DNA of 30,194 bases, from assembly GCA_015679605.1 (NCBI GenBank), contig JAAAVE010000134.1, positions 920 through 31,113 of the forward strand. The letters are read 5' to 3'. The notes below the pieces were generated by a model, which did not search any database, had not been told where the DNA came from, and was given only the letters and a program-made list of their open reading frames with translations. Numbering within the stretch: the stretch's first letter is position 1; each line of letters opens with the position of its first letter. Shown in pieces: positions 21,757 to 30,194 of the stretch. This DNA comes from Podila epigama (lineage: Eukaryota > Mortierellomycota > Mortierellomycetes > Mortierellales > Mortierellaceae). The position numbers and the translations under genes are program-made.

Positions 21757-24700
21757 ATGTACCGACTCATTCCAACAGAGGACGAAGTTAGGGATGAAGA
21801 CCGAACCGAGACTGGTTCCATGGCTGATGTGCAGAGTCACGCACACAGTGGCACCAATAGTTATTCGAATGGTCCCTTGCATTCATTCGTCCACAGACTA
21901 AAGTCATTCAGCCCTTCATTCCTCAGGAGGTCGGCAAAGTGGAGTCGCGGAGGAGCAGACGGAGGTTCTGAACAGGATGGTCTATCTCATGGCAATAGAC
22001 TCTGGCGGCTTGGTGGCATTGATTCTCATAGACAAGGCGACTTTTTCGCAATGAGACAAGAGTACAGACTTGACAAACAGTTCATGAAGCGGATAACAAA
22101 AATTCTAAAGGTTATGCTTTCCCGACGTTCGACTGTGTTGTGGCTCTACATCTTTATGACGGTGTTCTGTTGTATGAACGAGGGTATTGTTTATTATGTG
22201 GGCACCATTCCGTCAAGGTACTATAAGGTCCTGGGCGACAAGGACTCTGCAGCATTCCTCCGATTACTCTTTGTCTCTCTGGGCACGGTGTTCTTGGCCG
22301 GATTCGTATGTGATTTTTGGGGGTTTTTTTTGTTGGCTTATTGTGTCGTTCCCTTTGCTTGATGTTGGGACAAATGATTCACACGGTGTTGTCACGTTTC
22401 TTTCTGTAGGGCAAGACGTTCATTTCCTTCTTGGGAAACCTTTTGTCTCTGGAGATCCGCAAGACCTTGACACGACATTTCCACCAAGCGTACCTTCAGC
22501 CCAAGATCTTTTATCGAATTCTTATGATGCACGAAGAGATTGACAATCCGTATGTCTTTGTGTCTTTTCTTGTGGCGCTCAATCATCCATCTCGAAATTA
22601 CATTGGCACTAGTTTTGGCACAGGCACAGGCATGGGCACAGGCACACAACACAGATCTTCGATCGGTCTGTGCACATAAACAAACAAAAACAACTCACAC
22701 CTTTTTGTTCATCTTGTCAACAATCATTTAGGGACCAACGAATCACACAGGATATTGACAAGCTCGCAGAAGCCTTGAGAGAGATGGTCGAGAATCTAAT
22801 TATCATTCCATTGTTGATCGTCTTTTACACATGGCAGTGCTGGGCCATGGCGGGATACTTGGGACCGTTGTGTATATATGGCTATTTTATACTGAGCTCG
22901 GTCGCCAGTCGTATTCTGATGAACCCTATTGTCGATGCAATTTTTTACCGGGAATCAGCTGAGGGATACTTTAGGTAAAGTCGCGTCGCTCTTTAAGGCT
23001 CGCCATCTGGTCTCCTTTGACAAACCATGAGATGTATTTCACCCACAGCGAATGAAAACGAGCTAAAAGATCATCATTTTTTTTTTTTGTTCTCATCTTA
23101 GATTTCTTCATGTCCGCTTCCGTCAGTTTGCAGAGTCAATCGCATTCAGCCGTGGTGAAGGAGAGGCCAAGGAAGGTGCGGATGACTCGCTCGAGACCCT
23201 CCTTCGGTCACAACTCAATGTTATCTACAAAGAGGTGCCTTTCAAATGTAAGTCTTTACCTTTCGCTATGCTTAATGCATCATCTATTCTTTCCCTCTCT
23301 CTCTATTTTGGCTTACCCTCAATGCGATCCTTGTAACTAATGGGACTCCTACTTCTCTTCAAGTCTTGCAAGAAAGTGTGTCCTACTTTGGATCTATTCT
23401 GAGTTATGTTATCATTGCCATCCCCATTTTCATGGGCAAGTACGACGATGTCGATCCCTCGCAACTCTCGGCCATCATCAGTAAGGTGAGTACAGGCTCT
23501 TTTTTGTTATGGCTCGTTTTCTTGCAAACACTTTGTATGATTAGTCTATTAATGCAACACCATAACTCTTTGGATGTACTCTACAGAATTCCTTTGTATC
23601 AATGTACCTGACTTACCAGTTCTCCAAGATCATCAAATGCGGAACACAAGTATCTGATATCGCAGGCTATGGCTCGCGTCTTGGCCAATTGATGGAAGCA
23701 TTGAGTGAACTGAACACAGAGATGGAGAACATTGCTATTGACTTTCCTCACGAAGAGTCTGTCTCCTCGGATTCCTCGATCCGTTTCGAGAATGTTTCTC
23801 TTACTACACCCACTGGCGATGTGATCGTCAACGGTATGCACGCCGCTGTTAAGGTGTCTTTGACATTTGTTGTTGTTTACCTTTCAGTGTCGGTCAGTCA
23901 GTTCGTTTGACGAGAATTTGTTTTTTTTTAAACCTGGTAGAATTCACATACAAGTTTGAACCTGGTGTCAACACAATGATTGTTGGACCTAATGGTAAGC
24001 GGATCACACACCAAGCCTTTCTTCTTTTGTTTGACCAATAGGTAGCCTGGTGACTGACGGACAGACAGACTAACAATTCTTCTTCCGGGGAATCTGCAGG
24101 TGCCGGAAAGACATCGATTTTGCGTGCAATGGGTGGACTTTGGCCCACAGCAAGAGGTAACGTTTCGTTCGAAAAGGCATAGGCATGGGCACTGTAGATG
24201 AAATATTCATATTCCTTGTGTCTCAACTAACAAACCACAAACGAACATACGGCGAATAGGCCAAATTGTGCTTCCACAGCGATTCCGACGCGATTTGATA
24301 TTTTTACCCCAGGCCCCTTATATATCGTATGGATCATTACGCGAACAACTCGTGTATCCTTTGAGGGAGACAGCATCATCCGTGTCAGATGCCGATGTGA
24401 TGCGCGTCTTGAAACTGGCACGCCTCGAGCATATTGTGGATCTGGTCAACGATTTTGATACATCCTATACCCTTGAGTGGGCCAAGATGCTGTCACCAGG
24501 TGAGGTGCAAAAGATGGCCTTTGCTCGACTCTTTTATGCTCGCCCCGTCTTTGCAGGTAAAAATCAATTATACCTATTTTTTTTTGTTTGTGTCCTAGGC
24601 TAATGCTAATGCGTTGAGTAAAAGTAACTCACTCCTTGTTTTGTTATTTGATTAAAAAAAAAAAGGTTTTAGATGAAGCTACTAGCTCCATGGATGCCGT

Positions 24701-24908
24701 GTCAGCGAACGAAATGTTCAGACAGTGCAAGTTACTCAAGATCACTTGTATCACTGTCTGCCATAACTCTGCTTTTGAGCAATATCATGATCAGCAGATT
24801 GCGCTCGATGGTGAAGGAGGCTGGTCGACGAGTTCGATCCAGCATGGCGCAACATCAAGTCAGGAAGACCTGATAGAATTAGATACCCATGCTGGCACTT
24901 CCGACTGA
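21757..24908 (+). CDS. ABCD4: ABCD4-like ABC half-transporter (lysosomal cobalamin exporter family)
   Basis: Subfamily D half-transporter. Ten exons, 696 aa: 21757-22305, 22410-22549, 22732-22974, 23102-23247, 23364-23485, 23587-23833, 23941-23994, 24100-24156, 24260-24556, 24673-24908. A polar N-terminal extension of about 90 residues precedes the membrane domain ([20 protein letters not shown], then [16 protein letters not shown]). The nucleotide-binding domain has Walker A GPNGAGKT (498-505), Q-loop LPQ (537), signature LSPGE (597-601) and DEATS. LSPGE followed by Q..(S/A)FARLFY is typical of ABCD4, not of the fatty-acyl ABCD1-3 class, which has LSGGE. Human ABCD4 exports vitamin B12 from lysosomes with LMBRD1; a vacuolar role here is inferred. 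The last junction is problematic: only the acceptor at 24672 keeps frame and it removes two expected residues (VL) before Walker B DE. Confidence 0.9.
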
Positions 24909-25216
24909 TGTAGGGCGCGAAAGGCTTGGTAGCAAGAAGAGAGTATATAATATATAGTCTATAAAAAAAAAGTAGTCTGCGAGTTTTAATTCATATCATT
25001 TTTGAGGGAAAAAGGTGTACAAAGAGGTGGATCGATGTTTGGTAACTGTCTCTTGGTCGGGTAACACTATGGGCATTATCCTTGAAGAATCCTTGAAAAC
25101 GACAGAATGAGAATAGGGAGAGAGAGAGAGAGAAGAGAGAGAAGAGAGATATGGAGGATTCCATGGGAGCGATTGGTTGGGTTGGACAGTCGAGTGAAGG
25201 TCGTGTGTCAAGTCAT
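24909..25216. other. Convergent 3' intergenic region with GA tract
   Basis: It lies between the ABCD4-like stop and the stop of the small minus-strand gene, so it should hold two 3' UTRs. Contents are AT-rich TATATAATATATAG after the ABC gene and a GAGA/GAAGAGA tract at about 25117-25149. No gene is seen. Confidence 0.6.
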
Positions 25217-25849
25217 TTATGCCTCCTCTCCTGCGAGTCTCCTTGCCCGGTTAGCGACCAAGATGTCCTTGCGTTCCTTCAAGAGCTCGTTCTGTCTCTG
25301 CTCGATACCATGAACAAAGTATCCAACGCCACCGAAAGCGACAGCTGCGATGCCATATCCAACAAATCCTACATTAAATAATAAATAATAATAATATGTT
25401 AGTCCTTTTCTATCAAGAGGCCACTCGCCACTCGCCGTGCGCGTTTTTTTTTTTTTGGGATGGAACAAAGTCCGAGATTCTAAGGCTGCTTCAAACAGAT
25501 CGTCCGTCCATCACTTCCAACAGGGTCTGTCCTTGAGGGTACATCAAAGCATCTTGGAGCTTTGCGCATAATCCGACAAAAAGCCTTGATAGAATAAACA
25601 TTCGAATCCAGATCTGACCGAGAGGTGAACTCCATCTTCGTCATGTCCAACACTCCAGGTTTTCCACTTGATTTTTGCTCCATGATTTCAGTAGAGTGCT
25701 TGGGGTGCAAATCATAAAGGGAAAAAAAATTCAGGGAATTAGAATAAAAATTTACCGCTGGAGATGGGGCGACGCTGGATGGTGAGGGCTACGCCGCGTG
25801 CAGCGATGCCAAAGGAGGCGAATCCAGCAACAGTTCCAATGAGAGCCAT
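25217..25849 (-). CDS. Small two-helix membrane protein, probably mitochondrial
   Basis: Two exons (25849-25756 and 25368-25217) joined in phase over a 387-bp intron give 81 aa. The N-terminal half is a Gly/Ala-rich hydrophobic segment (ALIGTVAGFASFGIAA), followed by a short basic loop QRRP. A second glycine-zipper-like helix follows (VGYGIAAVAFGGVGYFV), then a charged amphipathic tail starting HGIEQRQNELLKERKD. This layout resembles small accessory subunits of mitochondrial inner-membrane complexes (complex I or ATP synthase). I cannot assign a specific subunit, so no symbol is given. Clean donor GTAAAT, acceptor AATGTAG and matching hydrophobic patterns across the junction support a real gene. 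It converges with the ABCD4-like gene. Confidence 0.7.
25480..25683 (-). CDS. 67-codon frame inside the intron of the small membrane protein gene
   Basis: From ATG 25683 to the stop at 25480 on the same strand as the host gene, within its 387-bp intron. The peptide (MEQKSSGKPGVLDMTKMEF..., later AFCRIMRKAPRCFDVPSRTD) is balanced and not low-complexity. No domain is recognised. It may be a remnant, an alternative exon or chance. Confidence 0.2.
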   Translation of the reverse strand: MEQKSSGKPGVLDMTKMEFTSRSDLDSNVYSIKAFCRIMRKAPRCFDVPSRTDPVGSDGRTICLKQP

Positions 25850-26433
25850 GTTGATGTATATTGAAGTGATGAAAGTGTTGTATGGAAGTGTCAGCGAAGC
25901 GGGTTTGAATGGTGGGAGGGGACAATTGAGTGTGTTCGGAGCTCCGGAGAAAACTACTATCGATGCTCAAAAATTCAGAGACGTCACAATTTTTTTTTGT
26001 TTAGTGGCAAAAGCTCAAAAGTCAAAAAGAACACCTGCTCCCAAGTGCCAAATGTCATTTGAGGACCAAAGCACAATCAAAGTTTAACATGGTAAAAGAC
26101 AACGAGGCTTGGCGTAGACTTGTAGGTGGGTACCTTTCTTTGTTTCCTCCGCTGTCTTCCTCATTCTGATATCTTTCCTTGTCGCTCTTGCTATCCTCAT
26201 TTTGAACTTCTTTATGCTCTGCTTTTTTTTTTTTTTTCGTTTAAACAATAACGTGAGCAACAAGGCACTAGATCTTGAGAAATGAGATTCGTAGAAAAGC
26301 AAAATAATAAATCTTACATTTGTCCACAGAGTTGAAGGCTTGGGCAATATGATGCCTCACCGAGCGGAATCATCTTTTTTTCACGAGAGAGATTGTCAAC
26401 AAGAGATCATCACTAGGTGACTCCGTCCTTGCT
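25850..26433. other. No supported gene; upstream of the small membrane protein gene
   Basis: It should contain the promoter of the 25849 gene on the minus strand. It includes a T15 run (26223-26237). A Lys/Glu-rich minus-strand frame around 26130-26220 has plausible splice signals but purine-rich composition; it is not supported as coding. Confidence 0.5.
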
Positions 26434-26694
26434 TTATTGTGCCAATCCTTTGTCCTTGGTTTTCCAAACAGCGTTCAATTTTCTGAATGCCTTTTGATAT
26501 TGAGGATTGCTGCTTTTGTTCAAGATTTGTAATGCACGCCTCCAATAGTCATGACGTTGGGACTTATTGTGTGTGTTTACGTTCGCAAACATCTGAAAGC
26601 AGTTGCCTGAATATCGTTTCGGATTGGTGGTCGAAAAATAAAAGACATTTGGAATGTCTTTGACTTTCTGAAATGGGTGTACCAACTTGGACAT
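26434..26694 (-). CDS. Hypothetical protein or terminal exon
   Basis: An 86-codon frame from ATG 26694 to a stop at 26434. A clear acceptor (TTGTTTTAG) ends at 26709, just upstream and in frame, so this is more likely the last exon of a spliced gene whose 5' part I cannot define. The peptide contains HPFQKVKDIPNVFYF, TTNPKRYSGNCFQMF and HDYWRRALQILN and has normal amino-acid balance. No domain recognised. The preceding stretch (26840-26720) has an acceptor-like CATGTAG and a donor GTATGT, but the phases lead into a different frame, so the gene may be broken or mis-modelled. Confidence 0.33.
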   Translation of the reverse strand: MSKLVHPFQKVKDIPNVFYFSTTNPKRYSGNCFQMFANVNTHNKSQRHDYWRRALQILNKSSNPQYQKAFRKLNAVWKTKDKGLAQ

Positions 26695-26980
26695 CCTTGT
26701 GATATCCTAAAACAAGATGGGATGACAAGTGAGCAAATAAACTTGGCAGTAGTAGGCTCCTCGGATTTCATAATGTCAAACTGGGAGCGAGGGACATACA
26801 CAATAGCATAAGTCCTCATGAGGTATACACCTCTTGCCACCAACTACATGGAGTAAATTTTTCCTTTTACACCTTAAGTATGGTAGAGGACATTACAATA
26901 TTTCACATTCCCTTTCATCCTTTTAACTTACCAACTACCACCATTCTATAAAGGCAACGAGTGCCTGTATGAGGGTTTCT

Positions 26981-27004
26981 TATCTATTCGAATTCGAATA
27001 GATA
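26981..27004. repeat. Perfect 24-bp palindrome
   Basis: Centred on GAATTC, arms TATCTATTCGAA. All 24 bases are self-complementary. It lies in a non-coding AT-rich stretch next to a second palindrome. Confidence 0.95.
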
Positions 27005-27037
27005 TGGTAGGCTGACGCCCTTAGAGTGGTTCAAGTG

Positions 27038-27071
27038 TATTCAAGCGTCCGAATATTCGAGCGTTTGAATA
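27038..27071. repeat. Near-perfect 34-bp palindrome
   Basis: Centred on GAATATTC, arms starting TATTCAAGCG and ending CGTTTGAATA. Two positions in each arm do not match; each would be a G-T wobble if transcribed. A related TTCAGATGCTCGAACGG element follows at 27083-27100. Confidence 0.9.
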
Positions 27072-27600
27072 AATGGAGCACGTTTCAGATGCTCGAACGG
27101 TCAAATGAACCTTATCCGTCTCAGTTCAAGTAGCGTGTAAGCTGTCTTTGTCTTGCCCGTACTTTTTTTTTTTTTTTTGGTAAAGACATCTTTCTTTCTC
27201 TTCTGTGACAGAAGGAAAGCCTTGTCTCTAATGATTTCAAATATACACTCTCCAAAAAATTAGGATTCAATAAAGAATGATGATTCACTTGAACACAAAA
27301 GAAAAAAAAGAATTGATGTACTACACCATCATGGATGTCTGAAATGAACTTTATGAAAAACTGCTTCAACAGGTGTTGTACCATTTCTCAATTACTGAAA
27401 ACAACTTTATTTTACTTTTCATTTACTTACCAACAGGTGATTCAAGACCTTCTTATGGAGCGATCCTCTTACCAATCCAGGAATCTGACTTGAACATCGG
27501 AGTGATGCATTTGAGCCAGAACAATAGTTGTAGGATGTCAATTCTGAAATTACATCCTTTTGACAGAATCCTATTGATTTAATAGAAGTGATGAGCCATG

Positions 27601-27676
27601 TCACTTTTGAAGTGGAGTGTCGTGTGACCTATCCCTTTTGAAGTGATGTATCATTTCCTATCACCTTTGTAGATGG
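27601..27676. repeat. Degenerate tandem repeat, period about 30 bp
   Basis: The motif TCACTTTTGAAGTG at 27601 recurs as TCCCTTTTGAAGTG at 27632 and as TCACCTTTGTAGATGG at 27661. The core CACTTTTGAAGTG is itself nearly self-complementary. Confidence 0.6.
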
Positions 27677-27900
27677 ATGTGGTTTATCCGCTCAAGGCAA
27701 TAAAAACTAGAAAAGATGGCATTGTGAGGGATGTCGTGTGTGGTGAGATTGTAGCAGAGTGTAGGATGTTTTGATTCTTTGTGTGCCTTGTCCTGTGGAG
27801 GGCAACCGTTGAGCTTGGTCTCGAGGATGTATTTGTTGCGTGCATACATGTTTTTTAAATCGATTATTGAGGTGAATGAGTGTTTGTGGGGATGGGGGGA

Positions 27901-27958
27901 AGACTGGATGGAAGTGGGGAAGACTGGATGGAAGTGGGGAAGACTGGATGGAAGTGGG
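27901..27958. repeat. 20-bp tandem repeat, 2.9 copies
   Basis: The unit begins AGACTGGATGGAAGTGGG. Copies at 27901, 27921 and 27941 are identical, indicating recent expansion. Confidence 0.95.
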
Positions 27959-28370
27959 TGTAAAAGGATGGTTTCCACCCTTTCGCTATGGCTGTCTCAA
28001 CCTGTTTTGAAAACGCGTCGCAATTGGCATGGTAGGGGAGGAGTTTGTATGCAGGGCAGGTACAGGGGATGCATGTTCAAAAAAAAAAAAAAAATAAGAG
28101 TGTTCAAGCGCGAAATCAAACAGTGAGTGGTCACAGTCCAGAGGCGACTTTGTGAGCCAATTCTGGCCATCAATGTTTTCAATTATGGCATCAATCATGA
28201 TGACTTTTAACATGGGACAGGGGGTTGACGAACACGTGTGGGTTGGTCAAAGGTCTTTTTTTTTTTTTTTTGCCAGTCTCTCTTTCTCCTTCTCTTCTTC
28301 ACTCACTCCCTCACTCACTTGCCTCACTGTTTTTGTCTTGCCAACTGCAGAGGTCAAATAGAATAATACA

Positions 28371-29110
28371 TGGATGGCATCCCCACTTCCAAAGTTGGAA
28401 GGCAATGTGATGATGGATGGGCCAAAAAAGAGAGAGACGCCCCAAACCAAACCAAACCCAAAAAAACTTTAAAAAACTCAAAACAAATAAAAACTCGACC
28501 AACCAAAACCGGAGGATTTCCTTTTCCCCCCCACCTTTGCACACCTTTGCACCTCTTTGCAACACCTCTTTTTTCACACTATTTTTTATTTTTGCCCCCC
28601 TTTTTTGTATTTCTTATTACTTGTTCGGTGTATCATCATCATCATCATCATCATCATCATCTCTTCCTTCCTTCCTTCACACTTTTCGTCTCTTTTTCTT
28701 CTAAACTTTTTACTTTTTAAACCTCGTCGTCGTCGTCTTCTTTTTTGTCGTTCAACGCCTTCGCCCAACGCTTTCAACAACTATTTCCATCTTATCATCA
28801 TAAATATCCTGTATCCTATTCCTATCCTATCCTACCCCCCTTCACTCGCTCACTCTCTTTCCACCCTCACTCCCACTCTCACATTCTCACATTAACCATT
28901 TTGCACACGCAAACAACTCAACACAAATACAACATTACATTACATTACATTACATCACCAGTCACTTCCATTCTATCCCCCCTTTCCTAATCCAACCCAT
29001 CACATCCCAATCACCTCTCTCCTTCACAACCCTCACTCTTCACACATCCCATCCCTCCAGATAGCCCTTGACCTTGTTTGACTTTCTACTCTACATTTGT
29101 AATTTTTCAA
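28371..29110. other. Promoter and leader region of the right-edge gene
   Basis: Strongly C/T-rich on the plus strand, with AACCAAACC repeats near 28443-28470, a (ATC)10 run at 28632-28661 and CTCACTC/CATTACATTACATT repeats nearer the gene. Such pyrimidine-rich leaders are usual before fungal genes. No coding frame is supported here. Confidence 0.5.
28632..28661. repeat. (ATC)10 trinucleotide repeat
   Basis: Ten perfect ATC units about 450 bp upstream of the right-edge start codon. Confidence 0.95.
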
Positions 29111-30002
29111 ATGAACCTGTCTGCTATACTGAACGACCCGCCACCGGGTGCAGCACTGCCTCCGACAACACATTCAAGACAGGTCTCAGGGTCACGGTCT
29201 GCCAACCCCACCCACGACATCTCACACCTTCCATCCTCGGCTATCAATGACTATCAGGACCATGCACCATCCAACAACAACAACAGCAACAACCACCACG
29301 TCCATACCAAGCGCATTGACCCATCTCATTACATTCAAGAGACACATCATGGCAGACCAGAATCACGGGCACGGAAGCATGCAAGCTCAGTGTCAGTCCC
29401 GCAGCTCGAAGAATTTGCAGTGTTCTCTAGCGGTAATGGCTACCCTGCTTCCAAACTTGCACCTGGACCGGGAACTAGACCTGGACCTGGACCTGGACAT
29501 AGGTCAGCCGGAGTAGACCATCGCATGTCTTCCAAACCATGGAGCGAGGATTCCCATCCAAGTGAAAGTGGCAAGGGTAAGATCAGACCAAATGAATCCA
29601 ATGGCACATACAGCACAAGCACATTTAGAACTGCACCCAGGACATTCTTTGTCTCCACTGCCACACCCACCTCCACTCCCATCTCTACCCCTTCTTCTGC
29701 GACCGGCCATAGGCCGAGCTCGCCGCGTTCGCCCTCTTCATCCTCGTCTTTGCCCGTCAGATCATCCTCCTCTTTTCCAGTTACAACTTCAGTGACAGCC
29801 TCAGTAACAGCCTCAGTTACATCTACCCTGGCCATACCAGGAATAGCAACTGCGTCATCATCAGCAGCGACCTCTCCACAGACGTCAACAGTGTCCGCAG
29901 CAGTATCACCCACAGCAACAACAACAGCAACAACAACAAAGGTCACACCGTCAACTGCAAGCCCAGCAAATAAGAAAAAATCGCGCCAACATCTCCATCA
30001 AG
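29111..30002 (+). CDS. Ser/Thr-rich low-complexity protein, first exon; gene continues past the edge
   Basis: The first exon starts at ATG 29111 (MNLSAILNDPPPGAALPP) and runs 297 codons to donor CATCAAG|GTAAAA at 30002 (phase 1). Without splicing it would stop at 30040. The N-terminal MNLSAILNDP resembles short start motifs seen in several fungal transcriptional regulators, but that is only suggestive. The rest is disordered: an Asn/His-rich patch, a Pro-Gly repeat (PGPGTRPGPGPGH), and a long Ser/Thr/Ala tract with TASVTASVTSTL repeats, ending in basic NKKKSRQH. No folded domain is visible; it would have to lie downstream. A regulatory protein is the most likely class, unproven. Confidence 0.6.
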
Positions 30003-30108
30003 GTAAAAAAAAGGACTTTATTACAAGCAGCCCAAAATGAAAAATAGTTTGCAGTCTAAATTACCTTATTCCATCTAACATTTTTGTTTTTTCCACGCTC
30101 GTTCCTGA

Positions 30109-30182
30109 ACAACAACAACAACAATAACAACAACAACGACCACCCCCACCACCACCACCACCACAACAACAACAACAACAAA
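30109..30182 (+). repeat. CAA/CCA trinucleotide tract
   Basis: Runs of CAACAA and CCACCA units at the right edge. They fall after the donor at 30002 with no AG before 30187, so they are intronic in the simplest model, but a Gln, Asn or Thr-coding role in a downstream exon cannot be excluded. Confidence 0.8.
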
Positions 30183-30194
30183 ATCAGAATTCGT

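Larger units (their letters stand above)
27072..28370. other. Gene-poor region with repeats and homopolymers
   Basis: No supported gene. It holds T16 (27163-27178), a degenerate three-unit repeat (27601-27676), a 20-bp tandem repeat (27901-27958), A15 (28080-28094) and T14 (28258-28271). A minus-strand stretch 27590-27430 has an acceptor-like AATAG and a perfect donor GTAAGT flanking an open frame, but no consistent continuation was found. Confidence 0.5.

Noticed and set aside
26060-26373. Possible two-exon Lys/Glu-rich small gene on the minus strand
   Set aside because: ATG 26373 and donor GTGAGG could join to a KE-rich exon, but the acceptor is a poly-A stretch and the peptide reflects purine-rich DNA.
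27419-27600. Minus-strand exon-like frame ending at GTAAGT
   Set aside because: Good donor, but all downstream acceptors I tried lead to a stop within a few codons and no start is available upstream.
27661-28126. Overlapping 105- and 115-codon frames around the 20-bp repeat
   Set aside because: Neither begins with ATG at its listed 5' end, both run through the tandem repeat, and neither shows a conserved motif.
1-30194. Search for mobile elements, CRISPR-like arrays, viral genes or defence clusters
   Set aside because: No transposase, integrase, reverse transcriptase or capsid-like frames, and no spaced identical repeats with unique spacers were seen on either strand.

Overview
The window reads as nuclear DNA of an early-diverging filamentous fungus. 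Genes are rich in short GT-AG introns and most proteins are typical of fungi. A close ABCD4 (lysosomal cobalamin exporter type) homologue and the F-box/leucine-rich style point to Mucoromycota, most likely Mortierellomycotina. That placement is an inference from gene content, not a search result. There is one 10-base N gap (17484-17493) inside a poly-T run.

Layout. Four genes lie on the minus strand in the left half: the 3' part is a BTB-like gene that runs off the left edge (1-906); then the condensin HEAT subunit Cnd1/Ycs4/NCAPD2 (1146-6565, 11 exons, 1422 aa); an intronless F-box/leucine-rich-repeat protein (7316-8770); and a very large Cdc7/SepH/MAP3K-epsilon type septation kinase (9760-17659, 16 exons, 1969 aa). 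A gene-poor, simple-repeat-rich divergent spacer of about 2.2 kb follows. On the plus strand come the mitochondrial ADP/ATP carrier (19854-21476, with a 7-nt microexon) and, 280 bp later, the ABCD4-like transporter (21757-24908, 10 exons). A two-exon small membrane protein is on the minus strand (25217-25849). From about 25.9 to 29.1 kb there is little convincing coding sequence: one possible terminal exon, two strong palindromes and several tandem repeats. A Ser/Thr-rich low-complexity protein starts at 29111 (+) and leaves the right edge.

How the genes fit together. I see no operon-like or defence system. Two genes act in mitosis (condensin for chromosome compaction, Cdc7/SepH kinase for septation). 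The carrier serves mitochondrial ATP export, and the ABC protein probably serves vacuolar/lysosomal cobalamin release. Their proximity looks like ordinary fungal gene order.

I built the exon models by hand, requiring splice signals, phase agreement across every junction and conserved protein context. The condensin, kinase and ADP/ATP carrier models are phase-consistent from start to stop. The ABCD4-like model has one problematic junction, at Walker B. The most useful second-look items are the 7-nt microexon with a hairpin in the preceding intron, the Walker B splice junction, a GC-AG intron in condensin, an in-frame TGA followed by an acidic open extension in the kinase, and the palindrome pair near 27.0 kb.
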